DNA of 18,490 bases. Origin: an uncultured Actinomycetes bacterium. Lineage in GTDB: Bacteria > Actinomycetota > Thermoleophilia > Gaiellales > Gaiellaceae. The notes beneath the pieces are model-generated. The model was not told the origin of the DNA. It saw nothing but the letters and a program-made list of their open reading frames with translations, and searched no databases. This document shows positions 7,163 through 15,162 of the stretch, one piece after another (position 1 is the first letter of the stretch; every line of letters begins with the position of its first letter). The stretch spans positions 1 through 18,490 of the forward strand of contig CAIYXH010000090.1 in assembly GCA_903930195.1 (NCBI GenBank), given 5' to 3'. The position numbers and the translations under genes were made by a program.

Positions 7163-7281
7163 GCGAGCTCCTCCTTGTCGATCACGCGTCCGACGACGGT
7201 GAGATTGTCGCCCTGCTCGGTCGTCGCGATCGCGCGGATGCAGCAGACGATCCCGTCGAGCTCGGCGGTGATCCGCTCGAA
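7159..7281 (-). pseudogene. C-terminal remnant (40 codons) of an unidentified gene upstream of the ceramidase-like gene
   Basis: On the minus strand a frame encoding 40 residues ([10 protein letters not shown]...[10 protein letters not shown]) ends in TGA 7161-7159, overlapping the ATG of the ceramidase-like gene by the ATGA arrangement typical of coupled genes. The frame contains an excellent Shine-Dalgarno for that next gene, as expected in a real operon. Upstream it is cut by an in-frame TAG at 7284-7282, exactly where soxB sequence begins on the other strand. It therefore looks like the end of a real gene whose body is missing. The family is not recognisable from 40 residues. The cause may be a genomic deletion or an assembly misjoin. 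Confidence 0.6.
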
Positions 7282-8284
7282 CTACCTTTGGGACGAGAGC
7301 GCCGCGATCTATGAGCACGCGCTCAAGCTCTGGGAGGGGCTCGAGGCCGAGCTCGACTACGACCTGCTCTTCAGCCAGCGCGGCGTCCTCAACCTCGCGC
7401 ACACGCTGCAGGACGTCCGTGACAGCGTCCGGCGCGTGCAGGCGAACGTCTTGAACGGCGTCGACGCCGAGTGGCTCGACCCGGACGGGGTCGCCGAGGT
7501 CTGCCCGATCGTCAACGTCTCGCCCGACGCCCGCTACCCGGTGCTCGGCGCGACCTTCCAGCCGCGCGGCGGCATCGCGCGCCACGAGAACGTCGCCTGG
7601 GGCTATGCCCGGGCGGCCGACGCGCTCGGGGTCGACCTGATCCAGGGCTGCGAGGTCACCGGCATCGAGCTGACGCATGGGCGCGCGACCGCCGTGCAGA
7701 CGAGCCGCGGGCGGATCGCCGCCGGGCAGGTCGCGCTCGTCGCCGCCGGGCACAGCTCGGTGCTCGCCGGCATGGCGGGCCTGCGGCTTCCGGTGCAGAG
7801 CCACCCGCTGCAGGCGCTCGTCTCGGAGCTCTACGAGCAGGTGCTCGACACCGTCGTGATGTCGAACGCCGTCCACGTCTACGTGAGCCAGGCCCACAAG
7901 GGCGAGCTCGTGATGGGCGCCGGCATCGACGCCTACAACTCGTACGCCCAGCGCGGCGCCTTCCATGTGATCGAGCACCAGCTCGCGGCGGCGATCGAGC
8001 TCTTCCCCCTGTTTGCGCAGGCGCGCGTGCTGCGCACCTGGGCCGGCATCGTCGACACGACCCCCGACGCCTCGCCGATCGTCGCCCGCACGCCGGTCGA
8101 GAACCTCTACGTCAACTGCGGCTGGGGCACCGGAGGGTTCAAGGCGACTCCGGCGTCGGGGTGGACGTTCGCCTGGACGATCGCGAAGGATGCCCCGCAC
8201 GCGTTGAACGCGCCGTTCACGCTCGAGCGCTTCGTCACCGGCGAGCTGATCGACGAGCACGGCGCGGCGGCGGTGGCCCACTGA
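7268..8284 (+). pseudogene. soxB: Sarcosine oxidase beta subunit, truncated: N-terminal FAD-binding segment missing
   Basis: From [20 protein letters not shown] onward the frame matches the beta subunit of heterotetrameric sarcosine oxidase to its normal C-terminus (about 338 residues). His in [11 protein letters not shown] (codon 7583-7585) corresponds to the residue that covalently holds FMN. Complete SoxB proteins have roughly 65-75 more residues at the front, including the GxGxxG dinucleotide loop for FAD (VVIVGGGGHGLATAYYLA type) and the EKGWLGGGNTGRNTT segment just before IRSNYLW. Here that part is replaced by sequence antisense to another gene. Possible starts (ATG 7238, GTG 7268) would make a protein without the FAD loop, so function is unlikely as assembled. 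The stop TGA 8282-8284 overlaps the soxD start. The 3' codons show no decay, which suggests a recent event or an assembly artefact. Confidence 0.8.
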
Positions 8285-8526
8285 TGCTGCTCGTCCCCTG
8301 CCCCTGGTGCGGCCCGCGCGACGAGACCGAGTTCTCCTATGGGGGCGAGGCGGGCGTGCCCTACCCGGCAGATCCGGCCTCGGTCGACGACCGCGACTGG
8401 GGCGCATACCTCTTCGTCCGCGCCAACCCGAAGGGCCCGTTCGCCGAGCGCTGGGTGCACACGCAGGGCTGCCGCCGCTGGTTCGACGTCGTCCGCGACA
8501 CCGCGACCCACGAGTTCCTCAAATGA
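8284..8526 (+). CDS. soxD: Sarcosine oxidase delta subunit
   Basis: An 80-residue protein begins MLLVPCPWCGPRDETEFSYGG, typical of SoxD. Cys6, Cys9, His59 and Cys63 (WVHTQGCRRWF) match the three-cysteine, one-histidine zinc site of this subunit. In the heterotetramer delta is structural, packed against alpha. The ATG overlaps the soxB stop (TGATG) and the soxD stop overlaps the soxA start (ATGA), so translation is coupled along the operon. Length is slightly shorter than the usual 90-100 residues. Confidence 0.92.
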   Translation: MLLVPCPWCGPRDETEFSYGGEAGVPYPADPASVDDRDWGAYLFVRANPKGPFAERWVHTQGCRRWFDVVRDTATHEFLK

Positions 8527-10781
8527 CCTTCAGCTTCGACGGACGCCCGATCGCGTTCGAGCCGGGCGACACGATCGCCGCGGCGCTCGTCCGTGTGGGC
8601 GTGCTCGACGGCTTTCGCAGCGTCTACCGCGGCCGTCCGCGCGGCGTCTTCACCGCCGACGAGCAGGAGCCGAACGCGCTCGTGCAGGTCGGCCCGGAGC
8701 CGATGCTGCGTGCGACGCTCGTTCTCGCCGAAGACGGGATGGACGTGCGCTCGCTCGCCAGCAAGGGCCGGCTCGTCTCGGCCGTAGACACCGTGCGCCG
8801 GGATGCGATGTACGCGCACTGCGACGTGCTCGTGATCGGCGGCGGACAGTCTGGTCGGCGCGCCGCTGCAGAGGCGTCGGGCCGCGTGATCCTGCTCGAG
8901 CAGGGAGCCTGCGCTCCGCTCGACGGCGTGCGCGTACTCGAACGCACCCGCGCCCTCGGTCTCTACGAGGGCACCTACGTCACCGCCGTCGAGCGCGGCA
9001 CCCGCCTCTGGCACATTCGCGCGAAGCGCATCGTCCTCGCCACGGGGGCGCTCGAGCGCCCACCCGTGTTCGAGGGCAACGACGCTCCGGGCACGATGCT
9101 CGCCGGCGCCTTCGAGGCCTACGGCCGGCCCAACGGGGCCAGGCCCGTCTCGGACGGGTTCAGCCCTCGCGTCCACCTGTGGAGCCAGGCCGGCGGACGC
9201 CTCGCCTGGGACGACCGGATCGCCGCGCCCGCCCCCACCGGCGAGCTGCGCACGGTGGAGTGTGTGGGCCGCCTCACCGGCGCCGGCCTGCCCGACGCTC
9301 CCGCGTTCTCGCTCCCCGAGGGGGACGAGGACGCGATGTTCGTCGACCTCGAGCGCGACGCGACGGTGGCCGACATCCGCCGCGCGATCGGCGCAGGGCT
9401 GACGGCGGTCGAGCACGTCAAGCGCTACACGACGATCGGCACCGGCTCCGACCAGGGCAAGACGTCGAACGTCAACGCGATCCGCGTCGCCGCCGAGCTC
9501 CTCGGCGTCCACCCCGGAAAGCTCGGCACCACGACCTTCCGCCCGCCCTATGTCCCCGTCGCGTTCTCGCTGCTCGCCGGCCGCAACCGCGGCGAGCTCT
9601 TCGACCCCGTGCGCGTGACGCCGATCCACCCGTGGCACGTCGAGGCGGGCGCCGTCTTCGAGAACGTCGGCCAGTGGCACCGGCCGCGCTACTACCCGCA
9701 GGACGGCGAGACGATGGACGAGGCCGTCCTGCGCGAGTGCGCGGCGGCCCGCACGACCGTCGCGATGATGGATGCCTCGACGCTCGGCAAGATCGACGTC
9801 CAGGGGCCGGACGCCGTCGAGTTCCTCAACCGCCTCTACACGAACGCGTACGGATCGCTCGCGGTCGGGATGTGCCGCTACGGCGTGATGTGCCACGCCG
9901 ACGGGATGGTCTTCGACGACGGCGTCGTGATGCGCGTCGGCGAGGAGCGGTTCGTCTGCACGACGACCACCGGCAACGCGGCCTCGGTGCTCGCGTGGAT
10001 GGAGGAGTGGCTCCAGACCGAGTGGCCGGAGCTGCGGGTGTGGCTGACCTCGGTCACCGAGCAGTGGGCGACGGTCGCAGTTGTCGGACCCGGCGCGCGC
10101 GAGCACCTCGCGACGCTGACGCAGCTCCCGCTCGACACCGAGAGCTTCCCGTTCATGGCGATCCGCGAGGGCGAGGTGGCCGGCATCCCCGCCCGCGTGG
10201 CGCGCGTCAGCTTCTCGGGCGAGCTCGCCTTCGAGGTGAACGTCGACGGCCGGCACGGGCTCGCGCTCTGGCAGGCGATCCACGGCGCCGAGCCGATCAC
10301 GCCGTACGGGACGGAGACGATGCACGTCCTCCGCGCCGAAAAGGGCTATCCGATCATCGGCCAGGACACCGACGGGACGGTGACACCGCAGGATCTCGGG
10401 ATGAGCTGGATCGTCTCGAAGGTGAAGGAGGAGTTCGTCGGCAAGCGCTCCTTCGCGCGGGCCGAAACGGCGCGCGAGGATCGCAAGCAGCTCGTCGGGC
10501 TGCTGCCGGTCGACCCGGAGGCGCTGCTGCCAGAGGGAGCACAGCTCGTCGCCTCGGCTGAGCTGCCCGCGCCGCCGGTACCGATGCTCGGCCACGTGAC
10601 CTCGAGCTACCGCAGCGCCGAGCTCGGCCGCACCTTCGCGCTCGCGCTGGTGAAGGGCGGCCTCGGGCGGATGGGCGAGATCGTCCACGCGCCGCTCCCC
10701 GCTCCCGGCATCGCGGCCGAAATCGTCCCGTCGGTGCTCGTCGATCCGGAAGGAGCCTGGCGTGACGGCCGTCCTCGCTGA
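8523..10781 (+). CDS. soxA: Sarcosine oxidase alpha subunit, compact form
   Basis: The product has 752 residues; typical SoxA has about 950-1000. Residues 1-85 are the N-terminal Fer2_4-like domain (FDGRPIAFEPGDTIAAALV, then RPRGVF and EPNALVQV). Residues 99-131 are a Rossmann GxGxxG loop (VLVIGGGQSG) and RIVLATGALERP (169-180) continues it. The segment that in other SoxA proteins forms the second dinucleotide-binding half after the GxMLA motif is absent: GTMLAGAFEAYGRPNGARPVSD runs straight to SPRVHLWSQAGGRLAWD (215-230). Residues about 360-745 form the GcvT-like aminomethyltransferase half that binds tetrahydrofolate and contains the methylene-transfer site. With beta it oxidises sarcosine, giving glycine, H2O2 and 5,10-methylene-tetrahydrofolate. 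The start ATG overlaps the soxD stop, and the 3' end overlaps soxG by 20 bases. Confidence 0.92.
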   Translation: MTFSFDGRPIAFEPGDTIAAALVRVGVLDGFRSVYRGRPRGVFTADEQEPNALVQVGPEPMLRATLVLAEDGMDVRSLASKGRLVSAVDTVRRDAMYAHCDVLVIGGGQSGRRAAAEASGRVILLEQGACAPLDGVRVLERTRALGLYEGTYVTAVERGTRLWHIRAKRIVLATGALERPPVFEGNDAPGTMLAGAFEAYGRPNGARPVSDGFSPRVHLWSQAGGRLAWDDRIAAPAPTGELRTVECVGRLTGAGLPDAPAFSLPEGDEDAMFVDLERDATVADIRRAIGAGLTAVEHVKRYTTIGTGSDQGKTSNVNAIRVAAELLGVHPGKLGTTTFRPPYVPVAFSLLAGRNRGELFDPVRVTPIHPWHVEAGAVFENVGQWHRPRYYPQDGETMDEAVLRECAAARTTVAMMDASTLGKIDVQGPDAVEFLNRLYTNAYGSLAVGMCRYGVMCHADGMVFDDGVVMRVGEERFVCTTTTGNAASVLAWMEEWLQTEWPELRVWLTSVTEQWATVAVVGPGAREHLATLTQLPLDTESFPFMAIREGEVAGIPARVARVSFSGELAFEVNVDGRHGLALWQAIHGAEPITPYGTETMHVLRAEKGYPIIGQDTDGTVTPQDLGMSWIVSKVKEEFVGKRSFARAETAREDRKQLVGLLPVDPEALLPEGAQLVASAELPAPPVPMLGHVTSSYRSAELGRTFALALVKGGLGRMGEIVHAPLPAPGIAAEIVPSVLVDPEGAWRDGRPR

Positions 10782-11199
10782 GCGCGACCTCGGCCCGCAG
10801 GTGTCGGTGCGCGGCGAGGCGCAGCCGGGCTTCCCCACCGTGCCGAACACGGTCGCCGAGGTCGAGGGGCGCACCGTCCTCTGGCTCGGCCCGGACGAGT
10901 GGCTCGTCCTCGGCGGAGTCGAAGCCGACTACCCGTCGGCCGCCGCGGCGGTCGACGTCTCCGCGAACCGCGTCTGCTTCGAGCTCAGCGGGACGGGCGT
11001 GACGGACGTCCTCGCCCAGGGCTGCGCGCTCGACCTCGACCCCACGGCGTTCCCCGCCGGCACCTGCGCGCAGACACTCGTCGGCCGCACGCAGGCGATC
11101 CTGTTTCGTCCCGAGCTCAACCGCTTCCTGATCCTCGTCCGCCCCTCGTTCGCGCCCTACGCCCGCGCCTGGCTCGCCGACGCCGTCGCCGGCGCGTAG
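10762..11199 (+). CDS. soxG: Sarcosine oxidase gamma subunit
   Basis: The 145-residue product starts at GTG 10762 with AAGGAG six bases upstream (10750-10755) inside soxA. It has SoxG features: WLGPDEWLVLGG, the VDVSANRVCFELSG segment, VLAQGCALDLDPTAFPAGTCAQTLVGRTQAILFR, and a GcvT-like C-terminal RPSFAPYARAWLADA. SoxG subunits are usually near 190-200 residues, so this one is short, in line with the compact SoxA. It is a structural subunit with no cofactor of its own. It is the last gene of the soxBDAG operon and ends at TAG 11197-11199, just before the repeat cluster. Confidence 0.88.
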   Translation: MTAVLAERDLGPQVSVRGEAQPGFPTVPNTVAEVEGRTVLWLGPDEWLVLGGVEADYPSAAAAVDVSANRVCFELSGTGVTDVLAQGCALDLDPTAFPAGTCAQTLVGRTQAILFRPELNRFLILVRPSFAPYARAWLADAVAGA

Positions 11200-11209
11200 C
11201 CCTCAGAGC

Positions 11210-11237
11210 CGATGACTGGCATCGGGACATGTCCCGA
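11210..11237 (+). repeat. Dispersed intergenic repeat, copy B2, with perfect palindrome
   Basis: CGATGACTGGCATCGG (11210-11225) is identical to 3587-3602. It leads into the perfect 16 bp palindrome TCGGGACATGTCCCGA (11222-11237). The palindrome can fold as a 6 bp stem with a CATG loop. It lies 10 bases after the soxG stop, between convergent genes, so it could serve as a transcription terminator or processing site (inference). Confidence 0.7.
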
Positions 11238-11304
11238 GCGCACGGTCGCCACCTGGCTCTGCGCCTAGGTTTTCAGGATCCGACGCGACGTTGTTGCCCT
11301 CTCG

Positions 11305-11364
11305 TTACCAATGACTGGCACCGGTTGAGGCAATGACTGGCACCGGTTGAGGCACCGGTTGAGG
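11305..11364 (+). repeat. Dispersed repeat copies A2/A3 expanded into a 22-bp tandem repeat
   Basis: TTACCAATGACTGGCAC at 11305-11321 is identical to 3496-3512. A 22-base unit starting CAATGACTGGCACCGG is present at 11309-11330 and again, without mismatch, at 11331-11352; its last 12 bases (CACCGGTTGAGG) follow a third time at 11353-11364. The array ends 8 bases before the stop codon of the beta-lactamase-like gene. Perfect identity of the units suggests recent slippage. The rest of 11200-11372 holds no gene. Confidence 0.75.
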
Positions 11365-11372
11365 ACCCGCCG

Positions 11373-12233
11373 TCAGCCGTCGGCCAACGCGAGCTTCGAC
11401 ACGGCGGTGCCGAAGGCGCGGGAGGCGTCGAGCGTGACCTCGGGGCGGTAGGTGAGGACGACGACGATCCGGGCACCGCGCCGGAGGTAGACGATCGCCG
11501 CGCTGTTGTGCGTGTCGTCGAGCCAGCCGTCCTTCTCGGCGTGCGGGACGCCGGCCGGCACCGTGAGGAGGCCCTCGCTGTCCTCGTCGAGCGACAGATA
11601 GCCGAGCTCGGCGCGTGCGTCTGCCTGCGTGAGCTCGGTGTCGCGGATCGCCCAGCGCTGTCCGGCCGCTGCGGCCTGGAGACGGAAGAGCGCCCGGCCG
11701 AGGTCACGGGCCGTCGTCAACCGCGTGTGGAAGGAGTTCGGCGGGTCGGGGTCGTCGCGCTTCCCGGCAGCGGCGGTGTCGCGATAGGGGCCGGGAAAGG
11801 TGCTCGAGAACATCCCGAGCCGATGCAGGGCGGCGTCGATCGGGGTCATCCCGCCCACCCGCGCGTAAATGTCGTTTGCCGCATCGTTGTCCGACCACTC
11901 GCCGATCGCGCGCAGATCGCCGTCGATCGGCGACGAGGCCCCGAAGCCGAACCGGCGGATCCCTTCCGCCATCACCGCGATCTTGACGGTCGACGCAGCG
12001 GGAAACGCCGAGTCCGCGTTCCAGCTCGCCCAGCTCCCGGTCTTCAGGTTCTCGACCCAGACCGCGGCCCAACCGTCGTAGCCCCTGGCGAGACGCGCGA
12101 GCTTCGTGGAGAGAACCGTGTCATGTCGGGTCGGCAGGTGCGGGACGACGGGCGGCACCGTAGGCAGTGCTGCAGAACCCGCCGCAGGCGCGAGGACAAG
12201 GCCAAGAGTCGTGGCGAGGAGCGCGCGCCGCAT
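11373..12233 (-). CDS. Secreted class A beta-lactamase-like serine hydrolase
   Basis: The 286-residue product begins with a signal peptide (MRRALLATTLGLVLAPAAGSAA). It has the beta-lactamase/transpeptidase fold motifs: SxxK as Ser81-Thr-Val-Lys84 (AASTVKIAVM), SDN at 114-116 (EWSDNDAAND), and a third motif KDG at 234-236 (EKDGW) in place of KTG/KSG. A clear Glu166 ExxLN motif of true class A enzymes is not seen, so it belongs to the broad Beta-lactamase2 group and may be a peptidoglycan or general serine hydrolase rather than a resistance enzyme. It lies 19 bases downstream of acs on the same strand but has its own TAGGAT element in that gap. It ends at the repeat array shared with the convergent sox operon. 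Confidence 0.85.
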   Translation of the reverse strand: MRRALLATTLGLVLAPAAGSAALPTVPPVVPHLPTRHDTVLSTKLARLARGYDGWAAVWVENLKTGSWASWNADSAFPAASTVKIAVMAEGIRRFGFGASSPIDGDLRAIGEWSDNDAANDIYARVGGMTPIDAALHRLGMFSSTFPGPYRDTAAAGKRDDPDPPNSFHTRLTTARDLGRALFRLQAAAAGQRWAIRDTELTQADARAELGYLSLDEDSEGLLTVPAGVPHAEKDGWLDDTHNSAAIVYLRRGARIVVVLTYRPEVTLDASRAFGTAVSKLALADG

Positions 12234-12242
12234 GGGCGCGCC

Positions 12243-12248
12243 ATCCTA
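12243..12248 (-). promoter_or_regulatory. Putative -10 element of a (near-)leaderless promoter for the beta-lactamase-like gene
   Basis: On the minus strand TAGGAT (12248 to 12243) fits TANNNT and is 9 bases from ATG 12233. It falls in the 19-base gap after the acs stop codon. No Shine-Dalgarno sequence is seen in the gap, only GC-rich sequence. Confidence 0.5.
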
Positions 12249-12252
12249 CGCG

Positions 12253-14199
<1,947 letters not shown>

Positions 14200-14207
14200 G
14201 CCGCGGC

Positions 14208-14213
14208 AGTTTA
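14208..14213 (-). promoter_or_regulatory. Putative -10 element of a leaderless promoter for acs
   Basis: On the minus strand TAAACT (14213 to 14208) fits TANNNT and is 8 bases from the acs ATG (14199). It is the most AT-rich spot in its neighbourhood. Confidence 0.5.
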
Positions 14214-14228
14214 GACGCGGCGGAAATG

Positions 14229-14273
14229 CCGGGCTCCGTCCGCTGGCTGGCAACCGGGACGGACGGAACCCGG
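14229..14273. other. Large inverted repeat in the acs/ferritin-like divergent promoter region
   Basis: The arms CCGGGCTCCGTCC (14229-14241) and GGACGGAACCCGG (14261-14273) pair over 13 positions with one mismatch, around a 19-base loop. Because it sits upstream of both divergent genes, it cannot be a terminator for either. It could be an operator for a dimeric regulator or a structured part of a longer transcript. TCCGTCC occurs again at 14322-14328, next to the sigmaB-type -10. Confidence 0.55.
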
Positions 14274-14310
14274 CGTAGGTATTCGCACCGAAGGCTCGAT
14301 CGGTTGGCGT

Positions 14311-14335
14311 GTTTCGTGAGGTCCGTCCGGGGTAT
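14311..14335 (+). promoter_or_regulatory. SigmaB-type stress promoter for the ferritin-like gene
   Basis: GTTT (14311-14314), a spacer of 15 bases and GGGTAT (14330-14335) match the consensus of the sigmaB/sigmaF stress factors of Actinobacteria and Firmicutes (GTTT-N14-16-GGGTAT). Transcription would start near 14342, giving a leader of about 48 bases that carries a good Shine-Dalgarno (GGAGG at 14380-14384, 5 bases before the ATG). Confidence 0.6.
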
Positions 14336-14389
14336 CCCCTGGGGGTCGGCTGGCAGCCACCATCACCCACGTTTTCTCTGGAGGCTCCC

Positions 14390-15082
14390 ATGAACGACAT
14401 TCCGCAGCTCAACCTCGCCGAGATCGACGTCGACGGTGCGATCCGCGAGACGGCCGACGCCGTCAACACCCACTCCCGTGCCGGCTTCCTGCGCACGGCC
14501 GGCATCGGCGGCGCGGCCCTGATGGCGGGCGGCGCGTTCGCCGGCGCGCTCCCGAGCCTCGCGGGCGCGGCAACCATCCCCGCCAGCGACATCGCGATCC
14601 TCAACTTCGCGCTCACCCTCGAGTACCTCGAGGCAGCGTTCTACGCGGAGGCCGTCGCGAAGGGCGCGCTGCAGAGCGACAAGGAGACCGAGCACTTCGC
14701 CACGGTCGTCGCCCAGCACGAGGAGGATCACGTTTCGTTCCTCAAGAAGGTGCTCGGCGCGAAGGCCGTCGCGACGCCGACGTTCGACTTCAAGGGGACG
14801 ACCGCCGACCTCGCAATGTTCCAGGCGACCGCCGACGTCCTCGAGAACACGGGCGTCCATGCCTACCTCGGCCAGGTCGGGAACATCAAGACCAAAGCCG
14901 TGCTCGCGGGCGCAGGCCGGATCCTGCCGGTGGAGGCGCGCCATGCCGCCTGGATCCGCGACATCCGCTTCTCCGGCGGCACCGACGTCACGACGACGCC
15001 GGCCCCGGGCGCGTTCGAGGATGGCTTCACCAAGGCGCAGATCCTGGCCGCCGTCAAGGCGACGGGCTTCATCGTCGCGTAG
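14390..15082 (+). CDS. Exported ferritin-like (Ferritin_2) protein
   Basis: The product has 230 residues. Residues 28-60 form an export signal (THSRAGFLRTAGIGGAALMA... up to LAGA), a Tat-like signal in which the twin arginine is reduced to a single Arg (SRAGFLR). The mature part is a four-helix ferritin-like bundle with metal-ligand motifs LEYLEAAFY (Glu78, Glu81), HEEDHVSFL (Glu111, His114), ENTGVHAYLG (Glu152) and VEARHAAWIR (Glu182, His185). These are the dicarboxylate-histidine pairs of a di-iron site. Related proteins are induced by desiccation or oxidative stress; the actual substrate is unknown. ATG 14390 is fixed by GGAGG five bases upstream. The sigmaB-type promoter at 14311-14335 and the terminator hairpin at 15111-15140 suggest a monocistronic stress gene. 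Confidence 0.9.
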   Translation: MNDIPQLNLAEIDVDGAIRETADAVNTHSRAGFLRTAGIGGAALMAGGAFAGALPSLAGAATIPASDIAILNFALTLEYLEAAFYAEAVAKGALQSDKETEHFATVVAQHEEDHVSFLKKVLGAKAVATPTFDFKGTTADLAMFQATADVLENTGVHAYLGQVGNIKTKAVLAGAGRILPVEARHAAWIRDIRFSGGTDVTTTPAPGAFEDGFTKAQILAAVKATGFIVA

Positions 15083-15110
15083 TCCCTTTCCGCTTCTGCG
15101 GCCGCTCGAA

Positions 15111-15140
15111 GGCGGGACCCGGTGCACGCCGGGTCCCGCC
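15111..15140 (+). terminator. Strong hairpin terminator after the ferritin-like gene
   Basis: GGCGGGACCCGG (15111-15122) and CCGGGTCCCGCC (15129-15140) form a perfect 12 bp stem with the loop TGCACG, 28 bases after the stop codon. It is followed by CCTCCCTTGT rather than a true T-run, as is common for terminators in high-GC actinobacteria. Confidence 0.8.
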
Positions 15141-15162
15141 CCTCCCTTGTCAGAATCGGCGT

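Noticed and set aside
6104..7267. Long plus-strand frame joined to soxB
   Set aside because: It is the antisense shadow of the ceramidase-like gene. The Asp/Arg-rich translation is typical of reverse-frame artefacts in GC-rich DNA, and the fusion to SoxB arises only from the breakpoint.
11373..12233. Calling this a true antibiotic-resistance beta-lactamase
   Set aside because: SxxK and SDN are present, but the third motif is KDG and no convincing Glu166-type omega loop motif was found, so a general serine hydrolase or transpeptidase-like role is equally likely.
14200..14616. N-terminal extension of acetyl-CoA synthetase
   Set aside because: It is antisense to the ferritin-like gene and its promoter region. 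ATG 14199 gives the normal family start and length.
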